This document shows positions 42,255 to 50,177 of a stretch of DNA of 50,723 nucleotides, in pieces. A program made the position numbers and the translations under genes. The stretch lies in NCBI RefSeq assembly GCF_000455365.1, contig NZ_HG315684.1, positions 854,684 through 905,406 on the forward strand, read 5' to 3'. The notes under the pieces were generated by a model. That model did no database searches and was not told the origin of the DNA. It worked only from the letters and a program-made list of their open reading frames with translations. Source of the stretch: Halopiger djelfimassiliensis (lineage in GTDB: Archaea > Halobacteriota > Halobacteria > Halobacteriales > Natrialbaceae). Position 1 is the stretch's first letter. Every line of letters starts with the position of its first letter.

Positions 42255-43346
42255 ATGCCCGATCCACTCGCGTACGAGGTCGCGGTCGTCGGCGGCGGCC
42301 CCGCCGGCATGACGACGGCGCTGTACACGACCAGACTCGGCCACCGAACGGCGGTCTTCGAGAAGGAAGGCGGTCGGCACGCGGCGGTCACCCACGTCCA
42401 CAACCTGCTCGGGGTCTCGGAGACCGTCTCCGGCCAGCAGCTGGCGGCTCACGCCGTCGATCAGTTCGAACACTACGGCGGCGACTTCTTCCCCGACGCG
42501 GTCGAGTCCGTCGGACGGGTCGACGACCGCGACGGGACCGACGACCCCCGATTCCGACTCGAGGCCGCCCACGGGGCCGTCGAAGCCGAACGGGTCGTCT
42601 TCGCGACCGGATTCCGCGATCGGAGCCCGGACGTGCCGGAGCTCGAGCGGTTTACGGGTCGCGGCCTCCACTACTGTCTGCACTGTGATGCGTACACGCT
42701 CGGGGACGCTCCCGTCTTCGTGCTCGGCCACACCGAAAGCGCAGCCCACGTCGCGATGACGATGCTCAACTTCACCGACGACGTCGACCTCCTGCTGGAC
42801 GCCCGCGAGCCCGAGTGGGACGACGAAACCGACGCCCAGTTACGAGCCCACCCGGTCGATCGGATCGAGACGGCGGTCGTCTCCGCGTACGAAGGCGAAC
42901 GGACCGACGCGGACGAACAGCCGTGGCTCGGCGGCCTCTCGTTCGGGGACGGGACCGAACGGGACTACATCGGCGGCTTCGCCATGTACGGGACGGCGTA
43001 CAACGCCGACCTCGCTGCGGCACTCGGCTGTGAACGCACCGACGACGGCGCGATCGCCGTCGACGACGACGGGAATACGAGCGTCGACGGCGTCTACGCC
43101 GCCGGCGACGTGACTCACGGCCAGAACCAGACCACGATCGCGATCGGCGATGGGGCCGCCGCCGGACTCGCGATCCACAAGGACCTGCGTCGGTTCCCGA
43201 AAGCGCTCGCGGAACTCGAGGACGAGGAGGTCGACCCCGATCTCGAGGCCCCCGGAAGCAAGCCGGATCTGCGGGCGCGAATGCGACGCGTTCGCGCCCG
43301 GCGGACGCATCCGGGACTTCGCGAGCCGTCGCCCGGTCGTGAGTGA
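42255..43346 (+). CDS. Thioredoxin-reductase-like FAD oxidoreductase
   Basis: 363 residues. The FAD motif is EVAVVGGGPAGMTTALYTTR at the N-terminus. The redox pair is YCLHCDAY (CxxC), in the position of the CATC of thioredoxin reductase. The C-terminal FAD motif is GVYAAGDVTHGQNQTTIAIG. The NADPH-site loop reads FVLGHTESAAHVAM, where the usual Gly-rich GGGxSA is changed to GHTESA, so the electron donor may not be NADPH. A charged C-terminal extension of about 40 residues follows. The 217 bases upstream, from the MazG-like fragment back to this gene, hold no other gene I can support. Confidence 0.85.
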   Translation: MPDPLAYEVAVVGGGPAGMTTALYTTRLGHRTAVFEKEGGRHAAVTHVHNLLGVSETVSGQQLAAHAVDQFEHYGGDFFPDAVESVGRVDDRDGTDDPRFRLEAAHGAVEAERVVFATGFRDRSPDVPELERFTGRGLHYCLHCDAYTLGDAPVFVLGHTESAAHVAMTMLNFTDDVDLLLDAREPEWDDETDAQLRAHPVDRIETAVVSAYEGERTDADEQPWLGGLSFGDGTERDYIGGFAMYGTAYNADLAAALGCERTDDGAIAVDDDGNTSVDGVYAAGDVTHGQNQTTIAIGDGAAAGLAIHKDLRRFPKALAELEDEEVDPDLEAPGSKPDLRARMRRVRARRTHPGLREPSPGRE

Positions 43347-43392
43347 CCGGCCGTCCCGTATTCTTTTGCATCCCGAATACGAATCGCCGTCA

Positions 43393-43989
43393 ATGGACGC
43401 GCTCGTCTTCGATCTGGATGGGACGTTGCTTCGACTCGAGCGGGCGTACCGCGATGTCCTGGCCGACGCGATCGCGGACGTTCGAGGCGACGCCCCGGAC
43501 GGCTGGCTCGCGGCGTACGACGACGCGTTCTTCGCGGGTTTTGACGCGTTCGAACCCGCTCCCGTCCGGCGGGCGTTCGACCGAATCGACGGCTGTTCCG
43601 ATCCCGAACCGTACGCGGCAGCCCTCCTCGAGCGGGAACTCGAGTCGCTCGCCCCGCCAGCGAACGTCCACGCCGATCTCGAGCGGCTGGCCGAGTCGTT
43701 CGAACTCGGCGTCCTCACCGACGGCGTTCGCGACTGGCAACTCGAGAAGTTGCGAGCGCACGATCTCGAGCCGTACGTCGACGCGATCGTCGCCTCCTAC
43801 GACGTATCGGCACACAAGCCCGCTCTCGCGCCGTATCGGGAGCTCGAGGAACGGCTGCCGGCCGACCGGTACGCGATGATCGGCGACAGCGACGCCGACA
43901 TCGAGGGGGCGAGAAACGCAGGCTGGGCCGCGTACCGGTACGACGGGGGCGGGTTCGGGGAACTTCCCGAAGCGATCGGCGAACGCTGA
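43393..43989 (+). CDS. HAD-superfamily hydrolase
   Basis: 198 residues. Motif I is LVFDLDGTLLRLERAY. Motif II is LGVLTDGVRDWQ (Thr replaced in context by T-D-G, as in many HADs). Motif III is VSAHKPALAPYRE (Lys). Motif IV is YAMIGDSDADIEGARNAGW. Small helical cap. Substrate unknown. It starts 46 bases after the TrxR-like gene, with a TATTCTTTT box at 43359-43367, so it probably has its own promoter. Confidence 0.88.
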   Translation: MDALVFDLDGTLLRLERAYRDVLADAIADVRGDAPDGWLAAYDDAFFAGFDAFEPAPVRRAFDRIDGCSDPEPYAAALLERELESLAPPANVHADLERLAESFELGVLTDGVRDWQLEKLRAHDLEPYVDAIVASYDVSAHKPALAPYRELEERLPADRYAMIGDSDADIEGARNAGWAAYRYDGGGFGELPEAIGER

Positions 43990-44043
43990 GCAGCGCGGGC
44001 CGAAACGACCCGCCCGATCGAGAGCGGCCCGTCACCCTCGACG

Positions 44044-44430
44044 TCAGTAGGTTCGGGAGGTCGTCGATCCGACCTCGATTCGGACCAGCGTGTTCTCGGC
44101 GTACGCCCCCGGCTCCGCGCCGTACTTCTCGTTGATCCGTCGGCGAGCTGCGGTCGTCTCCGACTCGTCCTCGACGATCGTCGCCGTCCCGAGCAGCGTT
44201 ACCATCCACTCGGTCTTGCCTCCGTCATCGGCCTGAACCGAGAGGGCAACGCGAGGATTCGAGCGGATGTTAGCCAGCTTTCGGCCCGTCGTCACGATCT
44301 CGACGATGCCGTCCTCGTACCGATACCAGACCGGGGCGACGTGCGGTCGTCCCTCGGTACAGGTACCGAGGTGGGCCATCAACGGCTCGCTCTCGAGCAA
44401 CCGTTCCGCTTCCGCTGGGACGTTCGACAC
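44044..44430 (-). CDS. Pyridoxamine 5'-phosphate-oxidase-like flavin protein
   Basis: 128 residues, GTG start chosen because a G-rich ribosome-binding-like stretch precedes it and the family fold begins at once (EAERLLESEPLMAHLGTCTE). Core: GRPHVAPVWYRYEDGIVEIV, TGRKLANIRSNPRVALSVQ and EWMVTLLGTATIVEDESE. This is the split-barrel FMN/F420-binding fold. In haloarchaea many such proteins are F420- or FMN-dependent reductases; the substrate is unknown. Confidence 0.85.
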   Translation of the reverse strand: MSNVPAEAERLLESEPLMAHLGTCTEGRPHVAPVWYRYEDGIVEIVTTGRKLANIRSNPRVALSVQADDGGKTEWMVTLLGTATIVEDESETTAARRRINEKYGAEPGAYAENTLVRIEVGSTTSRTY

Positions 44431-44546
44431 GGTGTGTCCCCCGTTCCGATCGGTAAAAAACGGCCGCCATGAGGGTGCCGTCCGCGCCGGCCGGAAACAC
44501 CCCATTCGATACGGCGGCCGGATCGAACACCTTAGTATCGGAGGGG

Positions 44547-44556
44547 TTTTATTATA
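44547..44556 (+). promoter_or_regulatory. TATA box of the polytopic membrane protein gene
   Basis: TTTTATTATA, -28 to -19 from ATG 44575, inside a clear AT-rich stretch. It favours ATG 44575 over the out-of-frame ATG 4 bases earlier. Confidence 0.55.
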
Positions 44557-44574
44557 TATGTTCTAACACGATGT

Positions 44575-45180
44575 ATGAGATATCGGATCATCGTTCCCGT
44601 CTCCGCATTGCTTTTGCTGTTGCTTCCCTCCACCGTCGCGGCACAATCCGCGTTCAACTGGCTCAGTGAGGGGTATCCGATCCACTATCGGATGGGTGCC
44701 GAGTTCGCCGTGACGGCGTTTGTCGGTATCTCGCTTCTCGGTCTCTTTCCGGACTGGGGCCAGCAAGCAGTTCGAACCGCCAGACACAGCACGCTGCTCT
44801 CGATGGCTGTCGGACTACCGGGGCTATTCGTCTTCGTGACCCTGTGGTTGTTGTCGCTCGTCCTGATCGCAACCGTCATCGGGATGCTTATCGGTATCCC
44901 GCTCGCGGTGTTCGCTATCGTCTTCGAAATCGTGTGGGGGACCGTCGGCTACGTTGCCGTCGGCACCGTTCTCGGAGCGCGTTTCGGGACGGACAACGCG
45001 TGGCTCGGCATCTTCATTGGTGCGCTCCTGAGCGCGCTGTTCGTTCCGATCCCGTACCTCGGGACGGCCCTTGGCGTCCTCGTCGCAATGCTCGGTATCG
45101 GTGCCAGTCTTCGCGTGACCTTCGGCAGTGGAGGCGTCGACAGCCGCGAACGGACGGCCCCACCCGCCCACCGAACGTGA
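44575..45180 (+). CDS. Polytopic membrane protein of unknown function, 201 aa
   Basis: Signal-like N-terminus (IIVPVSALLLLLLPSTVAAQ), then hydrophobic segments including FAVTAFVGISLLGLF, LSMAVGLPGLFVFVTLWLLSLVLIATVIGMLIGIPLAVFAIVFEIVW, and Gly-rich spans near YVAVGTVLGARFGTDNAWLG and IGALLSALFVPIPYLGTALG. The repeated Gly-x-x-x-Gly spacing suggests packed helices. No catalytic motif is seen. The layout resembles the C-terminal membrane part of bactofilin-associated or polymer-forming-protein partners, but I cannot assign it. Confidence 0.8.
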   Translation: MRYRIIVPVSALLLLLLPSTVAAQSAFNWLSEGYPIHYRMGAEFAVTAFVGISLLGLFPDWGQQAVRTARHSTLLSMAVGLPGLFVFVTLWLLSLVLIATVIGMLIGIPLAVFAIVFEIVWGTVGYVAVGTVLGARFGTDNAWLGIFIGALLSALFVPIPYLGTALGVLVAMLGIGASLRVTFGSGGVDSRERTAPPAHRT

Positions 45181-45214
45181 CGTCCCGTCCCGCTCGAGCC
45201 GGGCCGATGGCACG

Positions 45215-45895
45215 TCACCCCTTCGATCGGAGGCGATCGACGTCCAGCCGCAGATAGTGCCACAGCGTCCCCGTCAGTCCGTGGTCGGCGATCCGCCGAC
45301 CCGAACTCTCGACCAGCACCGACGGACAGTACGCCGTCGGATACCGACCCGCGAGCCGCCGGCTGAACGCCGTGTCCTCGTTTGGGACGTCCGGAAACCC
45401 GCCGACTGCGGCGAACGCTCGCCGATGGACAAAACAGTTGAAACCCGGCAAAACCGGTCTCTCGAGCCGCGGGAAGACGTAGTTGATCGTCGCTTCCATC
45501 AGTTTGGCCCGTCGCGGACCGGTGATCCGACAGGACGAACTCGCGGCTGCGAGCCCGTTTGCCTCGACGAACCCGAGCATGTCGGTCAGGTAGCTCGCAC
45601 GAACTTCCGTATCGGCGTCGACGAACGCGAGCCACTCGCCGGTCGCGCGCTCGGCACCGAGGTTCCGTGCTCTCGCGATGCTCGTTCCCGGTCCCGAGAC
45701 GACGGTCGCGCCGTACTCGCGGGCGATGGCGGGCGTGTCGTCGCTCGAGTCCCCGTCGACGACGAGAACCTCGTACTCGTAGGCCGTATCCAGCGCGGCA
45801 ATACTCGCGAGCGCCCCCCGAAGGTACTCGGCCTCGTTTCTCGCGGGCACGACGAAACTGACGTCTGCACCACTCTTCCTATCGTCGCCCGTCAT
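45215..45895 (-). CDS. Glycosyltransferase family 2
   Basis: 226 residues. GT-A motifs: VSFVVPARNEAEYLRGALAS, EVLVVDGDSSDDT, ARARNLGAERATGEWLAFVD with the DxD-type FVDADTE, then GGFPDVPNEDTAFSRRLAG (acceptor-site ED). No membrane span is seen at the C-terminus. It probably transfers sugar from a nucleotide- or lipid-linked donor to an envelope glycan; the acceptor is unknown. The ORF extends upstream of ATG 45895 without domain similarity. Confidence 0.9.
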   Translation of the reverse strand: MTGDDRKSGADVSFVVPARNEAEYLRGALASIAALDTAYEYEVLVVDGDSSDDTPAIAREYGATVVSGPGTSIARARNLGAERATGEWLAFVDADTEVRASYLTDMLGFVEANGLAAASSSCRITGPRRAKLMEATINYVFPRLERPVLPGFNCFVHRRAFAAVGGFPDVPNEDTAFSRRLAGRYPTAYCPSVLVESSGRRIADHGLTGTLWHYLRLDVDRLRSKG

Positions 45896-46134
45896 CGTCC
45901 TACTCGAGCGGTCGCGGGCGCGGGTTCTCAAGGTGTCGGACTCGATTCCCCGAACACACCAGAGACGGACGCGATCCGTGTTCGATGCTGTGGGCTTTGT
46001 CGCATTATCGATCATTAACTTTTATGAGGGTGGAGTCAGTAGGAGGGGGTACAGATGTCGGTCGTACGCGTAGTAGCCTGAGCCCGTTTCCACCGACGAG
46101 TACCGCTTTTCGACGATCCCATCACCCGACCGAC

Positions 46135-46368
46135 ATGAGCACACGAACACCACCCCACGCCGACGCCGAACCGACACCGAATCGACCCGAAACTCGCGGC
46201 CGAACGCCTTCGAAGACCACACTCCCGGTTCAGTCCCCACGAGATCCGCAGTCAGCTACCGATCGCGCCCCGCAAACGTTTGCCCGTCGGGATCGAACCC
46301 GGCTCGAGAACCTGATCGACGAGTGGAACGCGGCGTTTGCGAACCACGGAAGCGGCCGCCGTTCGTAA
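46135..46368 (+). CDS. Small conserved-looking protein, 77 aa, LENLIDEWNAAF motif
   Basis: MSTRTPPHADAEPTPNRPET begins a Pro/Thr-rich disordered first half. The second half, TDRAPQTFARRDRTRLENLI followed by DEWNAAFANHGSG, is helix-like. A decayed copy of the same gene lies at 49697-50049, on the other side of the glucosidase gene; shared protein pattern across two loci supports this being a real coding sequence. Function unknown. The 239 bases upstream hold only a possible promoter (TTAACTTTTA near 46014-46023). Confidence 0.65.
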   Translation: MSTRTPPHADAEPTPNRPETRGRTPSKTTLPVQSPRDPQSATDRAPQTFARRDRTRLENLIDEWNAAFANHGSGRRS

Positions 46369-46667
46369 GCGTCAGTTGACGGCCGTGTTCGTTCGGAAAC
46401 CCAACCAGTAAACGAACCGGAAGCGAACGCTCGAAGGAATACTTCCTCCGGGGGCGGCGCAGCGATTCTCTCCATGCGCTCATCGATTTCGGCGCAGAAG
46501 TTCGTACTGCGACTACTCCGAACGAGGTGAGTTCTCCCGTCGATGCCGTTTGTGAGTACCACCTGAACGAAGAGCAGTCCGAAGCTAATTTGCACGATTA
46601 CCCACAACTCCTATTAGTATTGATTCGATAGAAAATTTTAATACAACTATAGTTAATTCTCCAAGCG
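46369..46667. other. Intergenic region upstream of the GH31 gene
   Basis: I find no gene here with a believable start, length and codon pattern. The second half becomes AT-rich and ends in the promoter of the glucosidase gene. A minus-strand frame across it (46607-46230) lacks halophilic codon bias and mostly mirrors the 77-aa gene. Confidence 0.5.
46635..46643 (+). promoter_or_regulatory. TATA box of the GH31 glucosidase gene
   Basis: ATTTTAATA, -33 to -25 from ATG 46668. A second AT-rich stretch (ACTATAGTTAA) follows at 46646-46656 and could be an operator or a second box. Confidence 0.5.
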
Positions 46668-49478
46668 ATGGGAGGTCGGTTATCCCCGTTTGCGACGCGA
46701 CGAACTGTCCTACAAGCATCGGCTGCGCTGCTGGCGGGCGGGACGCTCGCATCGACATCGGCGCGGGCGGATCACTACGACTCGAAGATACACTACGAGC
46801 CGGAACTCGACGAGGATAATCTCCAGACGCTGTCCGTTCGGGGCTACGAGATCCTCGAAGACGGGGTGAAAGTCGATCTCGGCGAGTACGAGGGGTACGT
46901 TCGGCTGTTCGCCGACGATATGGCCCGCGTTTCGATCGTCGAACGCGGCGAGGAAGAGTACGAGTCCCGGGGGATCGCGAAGGGGCGAACCGAGTGGGAC
47001 GCGCCCGAGTTTACTGTCGATACAACCGACGAGCGGATCGCGCTCGAGACGGCGACGATCACGATCGAGATCAACAACGGTCTCTTCGGCGTCAGGTTCC
47101 GTGACGACGACGGAAACGTCATTAACGAAGACTATCTGGAGAAGGGGACGCCGGGCTACGAGGACGGCAAACCGTACGCATACAAGAAAACTGACGAGGA
47201 CGAGGCGTTTTACGGATTCGGCGAACAGCCAGGAAACGAACTCAACAAACGGGGCGAGAAACTCGAGCACTGGAACACGGACCAGTACGCGTACAGCGCG
47301 GACAACGACTACGTCTACACGTCGATTCCGTTCTTCGTCGGCCTGAAGGACGTCGGCGCTTACGGGATCCTCTTCGACGATCCCTGTCACTCCGTGTTCG
47401 AGATGGCGACCGAGTCAGACGACTACTACTCCTTCTTTTCCGATGGCGGCCAGTTGACCTACTACTTCACCTACGGCCCCGACATCGAGGGGGTGCTCGA
47501 GCGGTACACGGAGCTGACCGGGACAATGGAGCTCCCGCCGAAGTGGGGACTCGGCCTCCACCAGAGCAAGTGGGAGTACACCCCGAAGGAGATCGTCGAA
47601 ACCGCCGAGACCTACCGCGAAAAGGGGATTCCGCTGGACGCGATGCACTTCGACATCGACTACATGAACGAGTATCGCGTCTTCACCTGGACCGACGAGT
47701 ACCGCGAGGCGCTCCGGCGCGTCGAGTCGGTTCCGGGGATCAGAACGGTTGCCGTTAACGATCCCGGTGTCGCCGCCGTGGAATCGTACGACAACACGCC
47801 CGACGACCCGTCCAAGGACGAGAACCCGTACGACGGAGAGTTCGACGGTGACGCGTCTGACGGCGACCGGTCCGGCGACGACCCGTCCGGTGACACGCCC
47901 TACGACGGTACGCCAGACGCCAGCCCGCGGGAGGACGGCGTCTCCGTCACCACTAGCGATATCCCCGACGACCACACCCCGTACGACGTCTACATCGAGG
48001 GGACGAAAAACGACTACTGGGTGAAAAACGCCGACGGCGAGACCTTCGTCGGGAGGGTCTGGCCGGACGAAACGGTCTGGCCCGACTTCGCTCGGCCGGA
48101 GGTCCGTTCATGGTGGGCCGAGCAACACGACGCGCTGTTCGAGGCTGGGATCGACGGAATCAAAAACGACATGGCCGAACCGGCAGTGTTCCAGGAGAAT
48201 GAGAAGTACGACTGGACGATGCCGGTCGACAACGTCCACGGGACCGGCGAGGATGCGATGTCCCACGCGGAGTACCACAACATGTACGGCTTCGACATGG
48301 CTAGAGCTGCTCACGAAGCCTACGATGTCTACAAACCCGACGAGCGGCCGTTCCTGTTGAACCGGAACCTGTACGCGGGCGGACAGCGCTACGCGGCGCT
48401 CTGGACCGGCGACAACGTGAGCTCGTGGGCGCACCTGCGCAAGTCGATCCCGATGCAGCTGAATCTGGGACTGTCGGGACTTGCCTTCGTCGGCCACGAC
48501 ATCGGCGGCTTCGTCGGTCGGCCCAGTCCGGAACTGTTCGCCCGGTGGATCGAACTGGGCGCGTTCGTCCCCTACTGTCGAAACCACGCGGACAGCCACA
48601 CCAAGGTCGACGACGGGGAGCCGCGCAACCAACACCCCTGGACGTTCGGCGACGAGGTCGAAACGATCAGCAAGACGTACCTCCGGCTGCGTTACCGGCT
48701 ACTCCCCTACCTCTACAACGAGTTCCGCGAGGCCAGCGAAACCGGCAAGCCCGTTCAGCAGCCGCTAGTGTTCCACTTCCAGAACGACGAGCGTGCCCGC
48801 GACGTCGACGATCAGTTCATGTTCGGCGACGACCTGCTGATCGCGCCGGTCCTCGAGGAAGGCGCGACCGCCCGCGAGGTCTACCTGCCCGAAGGCGAGC
48901 AGTGGATCGACTATTGGACCGGCGAGGAGTACGACGGCGGACGAACCCTCACGGTCGATGCGCCGCTCGACCACCTGCCGATTTTCGTTCGGACCGACTC
49001 CATCATCCCGATGCGGGAAGTCCAACAGTACACCGACGAACAGCCGTTGACGACGCTCGTCCTTGACGCGTACGTGGATGGGGAAGCGACGTACTCCTTC
49101 TACGAAGACGACGGCGAGAGTCGCGCCTACGAGGACGGCGAGTACAACGTGACCGACTTCTCCGTCTCGACTACTCCCGGCGGCGTAGTCACGTTCGAAC
49201 ACGAGTCGGTCGCCCGGAACTACGACGGGTCGCAGCTTTCGTCGTACGTCTTGAAACTGAATCGAGCGGAATCCCCGCGGAAAGTGCAGGCAGCTTCGAC
49301 GAAATACGAGGCCGTCGACGACGCGGAGACGGTGGAAGACACCCCCGAGACGTTCGCCTACAGCGAAGAGGAGGACGCCGTTTTCGTGCACGTCCCCGCC
49401 CACGAGGACGAAACGGTGAAGCTCTTCTTCAACGGAACAACCGGCGGCCGCCGGAACCACGGGAACGAGAGCAAGTAG
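46668..49478 (+). CDS. Tat-exported glycoside hydrolase family 31 (alpha-glucosidase type)
   Basis: 936 residues. A Tat signal (TRRTVLQASAALLAGGTLAS) gives export of the folded enzyme. An N-terminal beta domain (FYGFGEQPGNELNKRGEKLE HWNTDQYAY) precedes the barrel. The barrel has PPKWGLGLHQSKWEYTPKEI, GIPLDAMHFDIDYMNEYRVF, nucleophile D501 in GIDGIKNDMAEPAVF and acid/base D582 in ALWTGDNVSSWAHL. The C-terminal beta domains end in APVLEEGATAREVYLPEGEQ and beyond. An acidic insert at about residues 378-425 sits between barrel strands. The substrate is probably an alpha-glucan or related oligosaccharide in brine. A small gene and its decayed copy flank it. Confidence 0.93.
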   Translation: MGGRLSPFATRRTVLQASAALLAGGTLASTSARADHYDSKIHYEPELDEDNLQTLSVRGYEILEDGVKVDLGEYEGYVRLFADDMARVSIVERGEEEYESRGIAKGRTEWDAPEFTVDTTDERIALETATITIEINNGLFGVRFRDDDGNVINEDYLEKGTPGYEDGKPYAYKKTDEDEAFYGFGEQPGNELNKRGEKLEHWNTDQYAYSADNDYVYTSIPFFVGLKDVGAYGILFDDPCHSVFEMATESDDYYSFFSDGGQLTYYFTYGPDIEGVLERYTELTGTMELPPKWGLGLHQSKWEYTPKEIVETAETYREKGIPLDAMHFDIDYMNEYRVFTWTDEYREALRRVESVPGIRTVAVNDPGVAAVESYDNTPDDPSKDENPYDGEFDGDASDGDRSGDDPSGDTPYDGTPDASPREDGVSVTTSDIPDDHTPYDVYIEGTKNDYWVKNADGETFVGRVWPDETVWPDFARPEVRSWWAEQHDALFEAGIDGIKNDMAEPAVFQENEKYDWTMPVDNVHGTGEDAMSHAEYHNMYGFDMARAAHEAYDVYKPDERPFLLNRNLYAGGQRYAALWTGDNVSSWAHLRKSIPMQLNLGLSGLAFVGHDIGGFVGRPSPELFARWIELGAFVPYCRNHADSHTKVDDGEPRNQHPWTFGDEVETISKTYLRLRYRLLPYLYNEFREASETGKPVQQPLVFHFQNDERARDVDDQFMFGDDLLIAPVLEEGATAREVYLPEGEQWIDYWTGEEYDGGRTLTVDAPLDHLPIFVRTDSIIPMREVQQYTDEQPLTTLVLDAYVDGEATYSFYEDDGESRAYEDGEYNVTDFSVSTTPGGVVTFEHESVARNYDGSQLSSYVLKLNRAESPRKVQAASTKYEAVDDAETVEDTPETFAYSEEEDAVFVHVPAHEDETVKLFFNGTTGGRRNHGNESK

Positions 49479-49696
49479 TCGGGCGTTCGGCAGGCCGATC
49501 ACCGACGCCGCGACCGCCCGATCGGTTCCGCAGGTCATCCCCGACACTAAATCGAGGACGTATCAGCCAAAACCCGAGTGACACCCGCGATTCGACCCGT
49601 TGCAGATGTCGTCCCGCTCTGCCGTCCCGAGGTCGTCTCGAAGATCCGCCCGGTCCGACTCGACCCGGGACCAGTCGTAACGACGATGGCAACCTC
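49479..49696. other. Intergenic region, no gene supported
   Basis: No frame shows family similarity or a promoter. The antisense frames here are mirrors of GC-rich coding-like sequence. A terminator T-run after the glucosidase is not obvious. Confidence 0.4.
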
Positions 49697-50049
49697 TTGA
49701 CGGACCGAACACACGAACTGGTAACCCGTCCACGGACTCGAGCCGACACCGAATCGACGCCCGCACCCGCTACCGAGCGATCGACTCCGCCGTCCTCGAG
49801 ACAACCGACTCGAGCGCCGCGAACGATTCGACGGCGGATCGGACGCCCGGCACCGACCGCGCGCCGGCGATATTCTCCCGCCGGCATACAGTCCACCACA
49901 ATAACCTCATCGACGAGTGCAACGCCGCCCTCGTTCGGCGGTTCCTCCCTCGTCGTCGCGATCCAAACCGTCTTGGACTCGAGTCCCATAGTCCCGCGTG
50001 GCCGATGACGACGCACCCGCTCCGAGCCGGACTCGGCACCCGGCGGTGA
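49697..50049 (+). pseudogene. Decayed paralogue of the 77-aa gene at 46135
   Basis: A plus-strand frame ending at TGA 50047-50049 contains GTDRAPAIFSRRHTVHHNNL IDECNAALVRRF. This aligns to ATDRAPQTFARRDRTRLENL IDEWNAAFANHG of the intact gene. The DNA also matches further upstream (CGACACCGAATCGAC occurs in both), but the upstream part is in another frame, so at least one frameshift separates them. The copy ends with extra unrelated residues because the original stop is lost. It is a direct-repeat-like duplicate 3.5 kb from the intact gene. Confidence 0.6.
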
Positions 50050-50177
50050 CGAGCCCTATGAGTGCCGAGGCCTTCGGTTTACATGTGCAACTCTCCGTTT
50101 GACCGAAAATTCGACCAAGATCCTTCTAGATCGGCCAGTGCGTAAGATACATTAGATCAACAAATAACTAAAGTGTA

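Noticed and set aside
46230-46607. Minus-strand frame of 125 codons upstream of the GH31 gene
   Set aside because: It overlaps the 77-aa gene that has a paralogue, has poor codon bias and no promoter.
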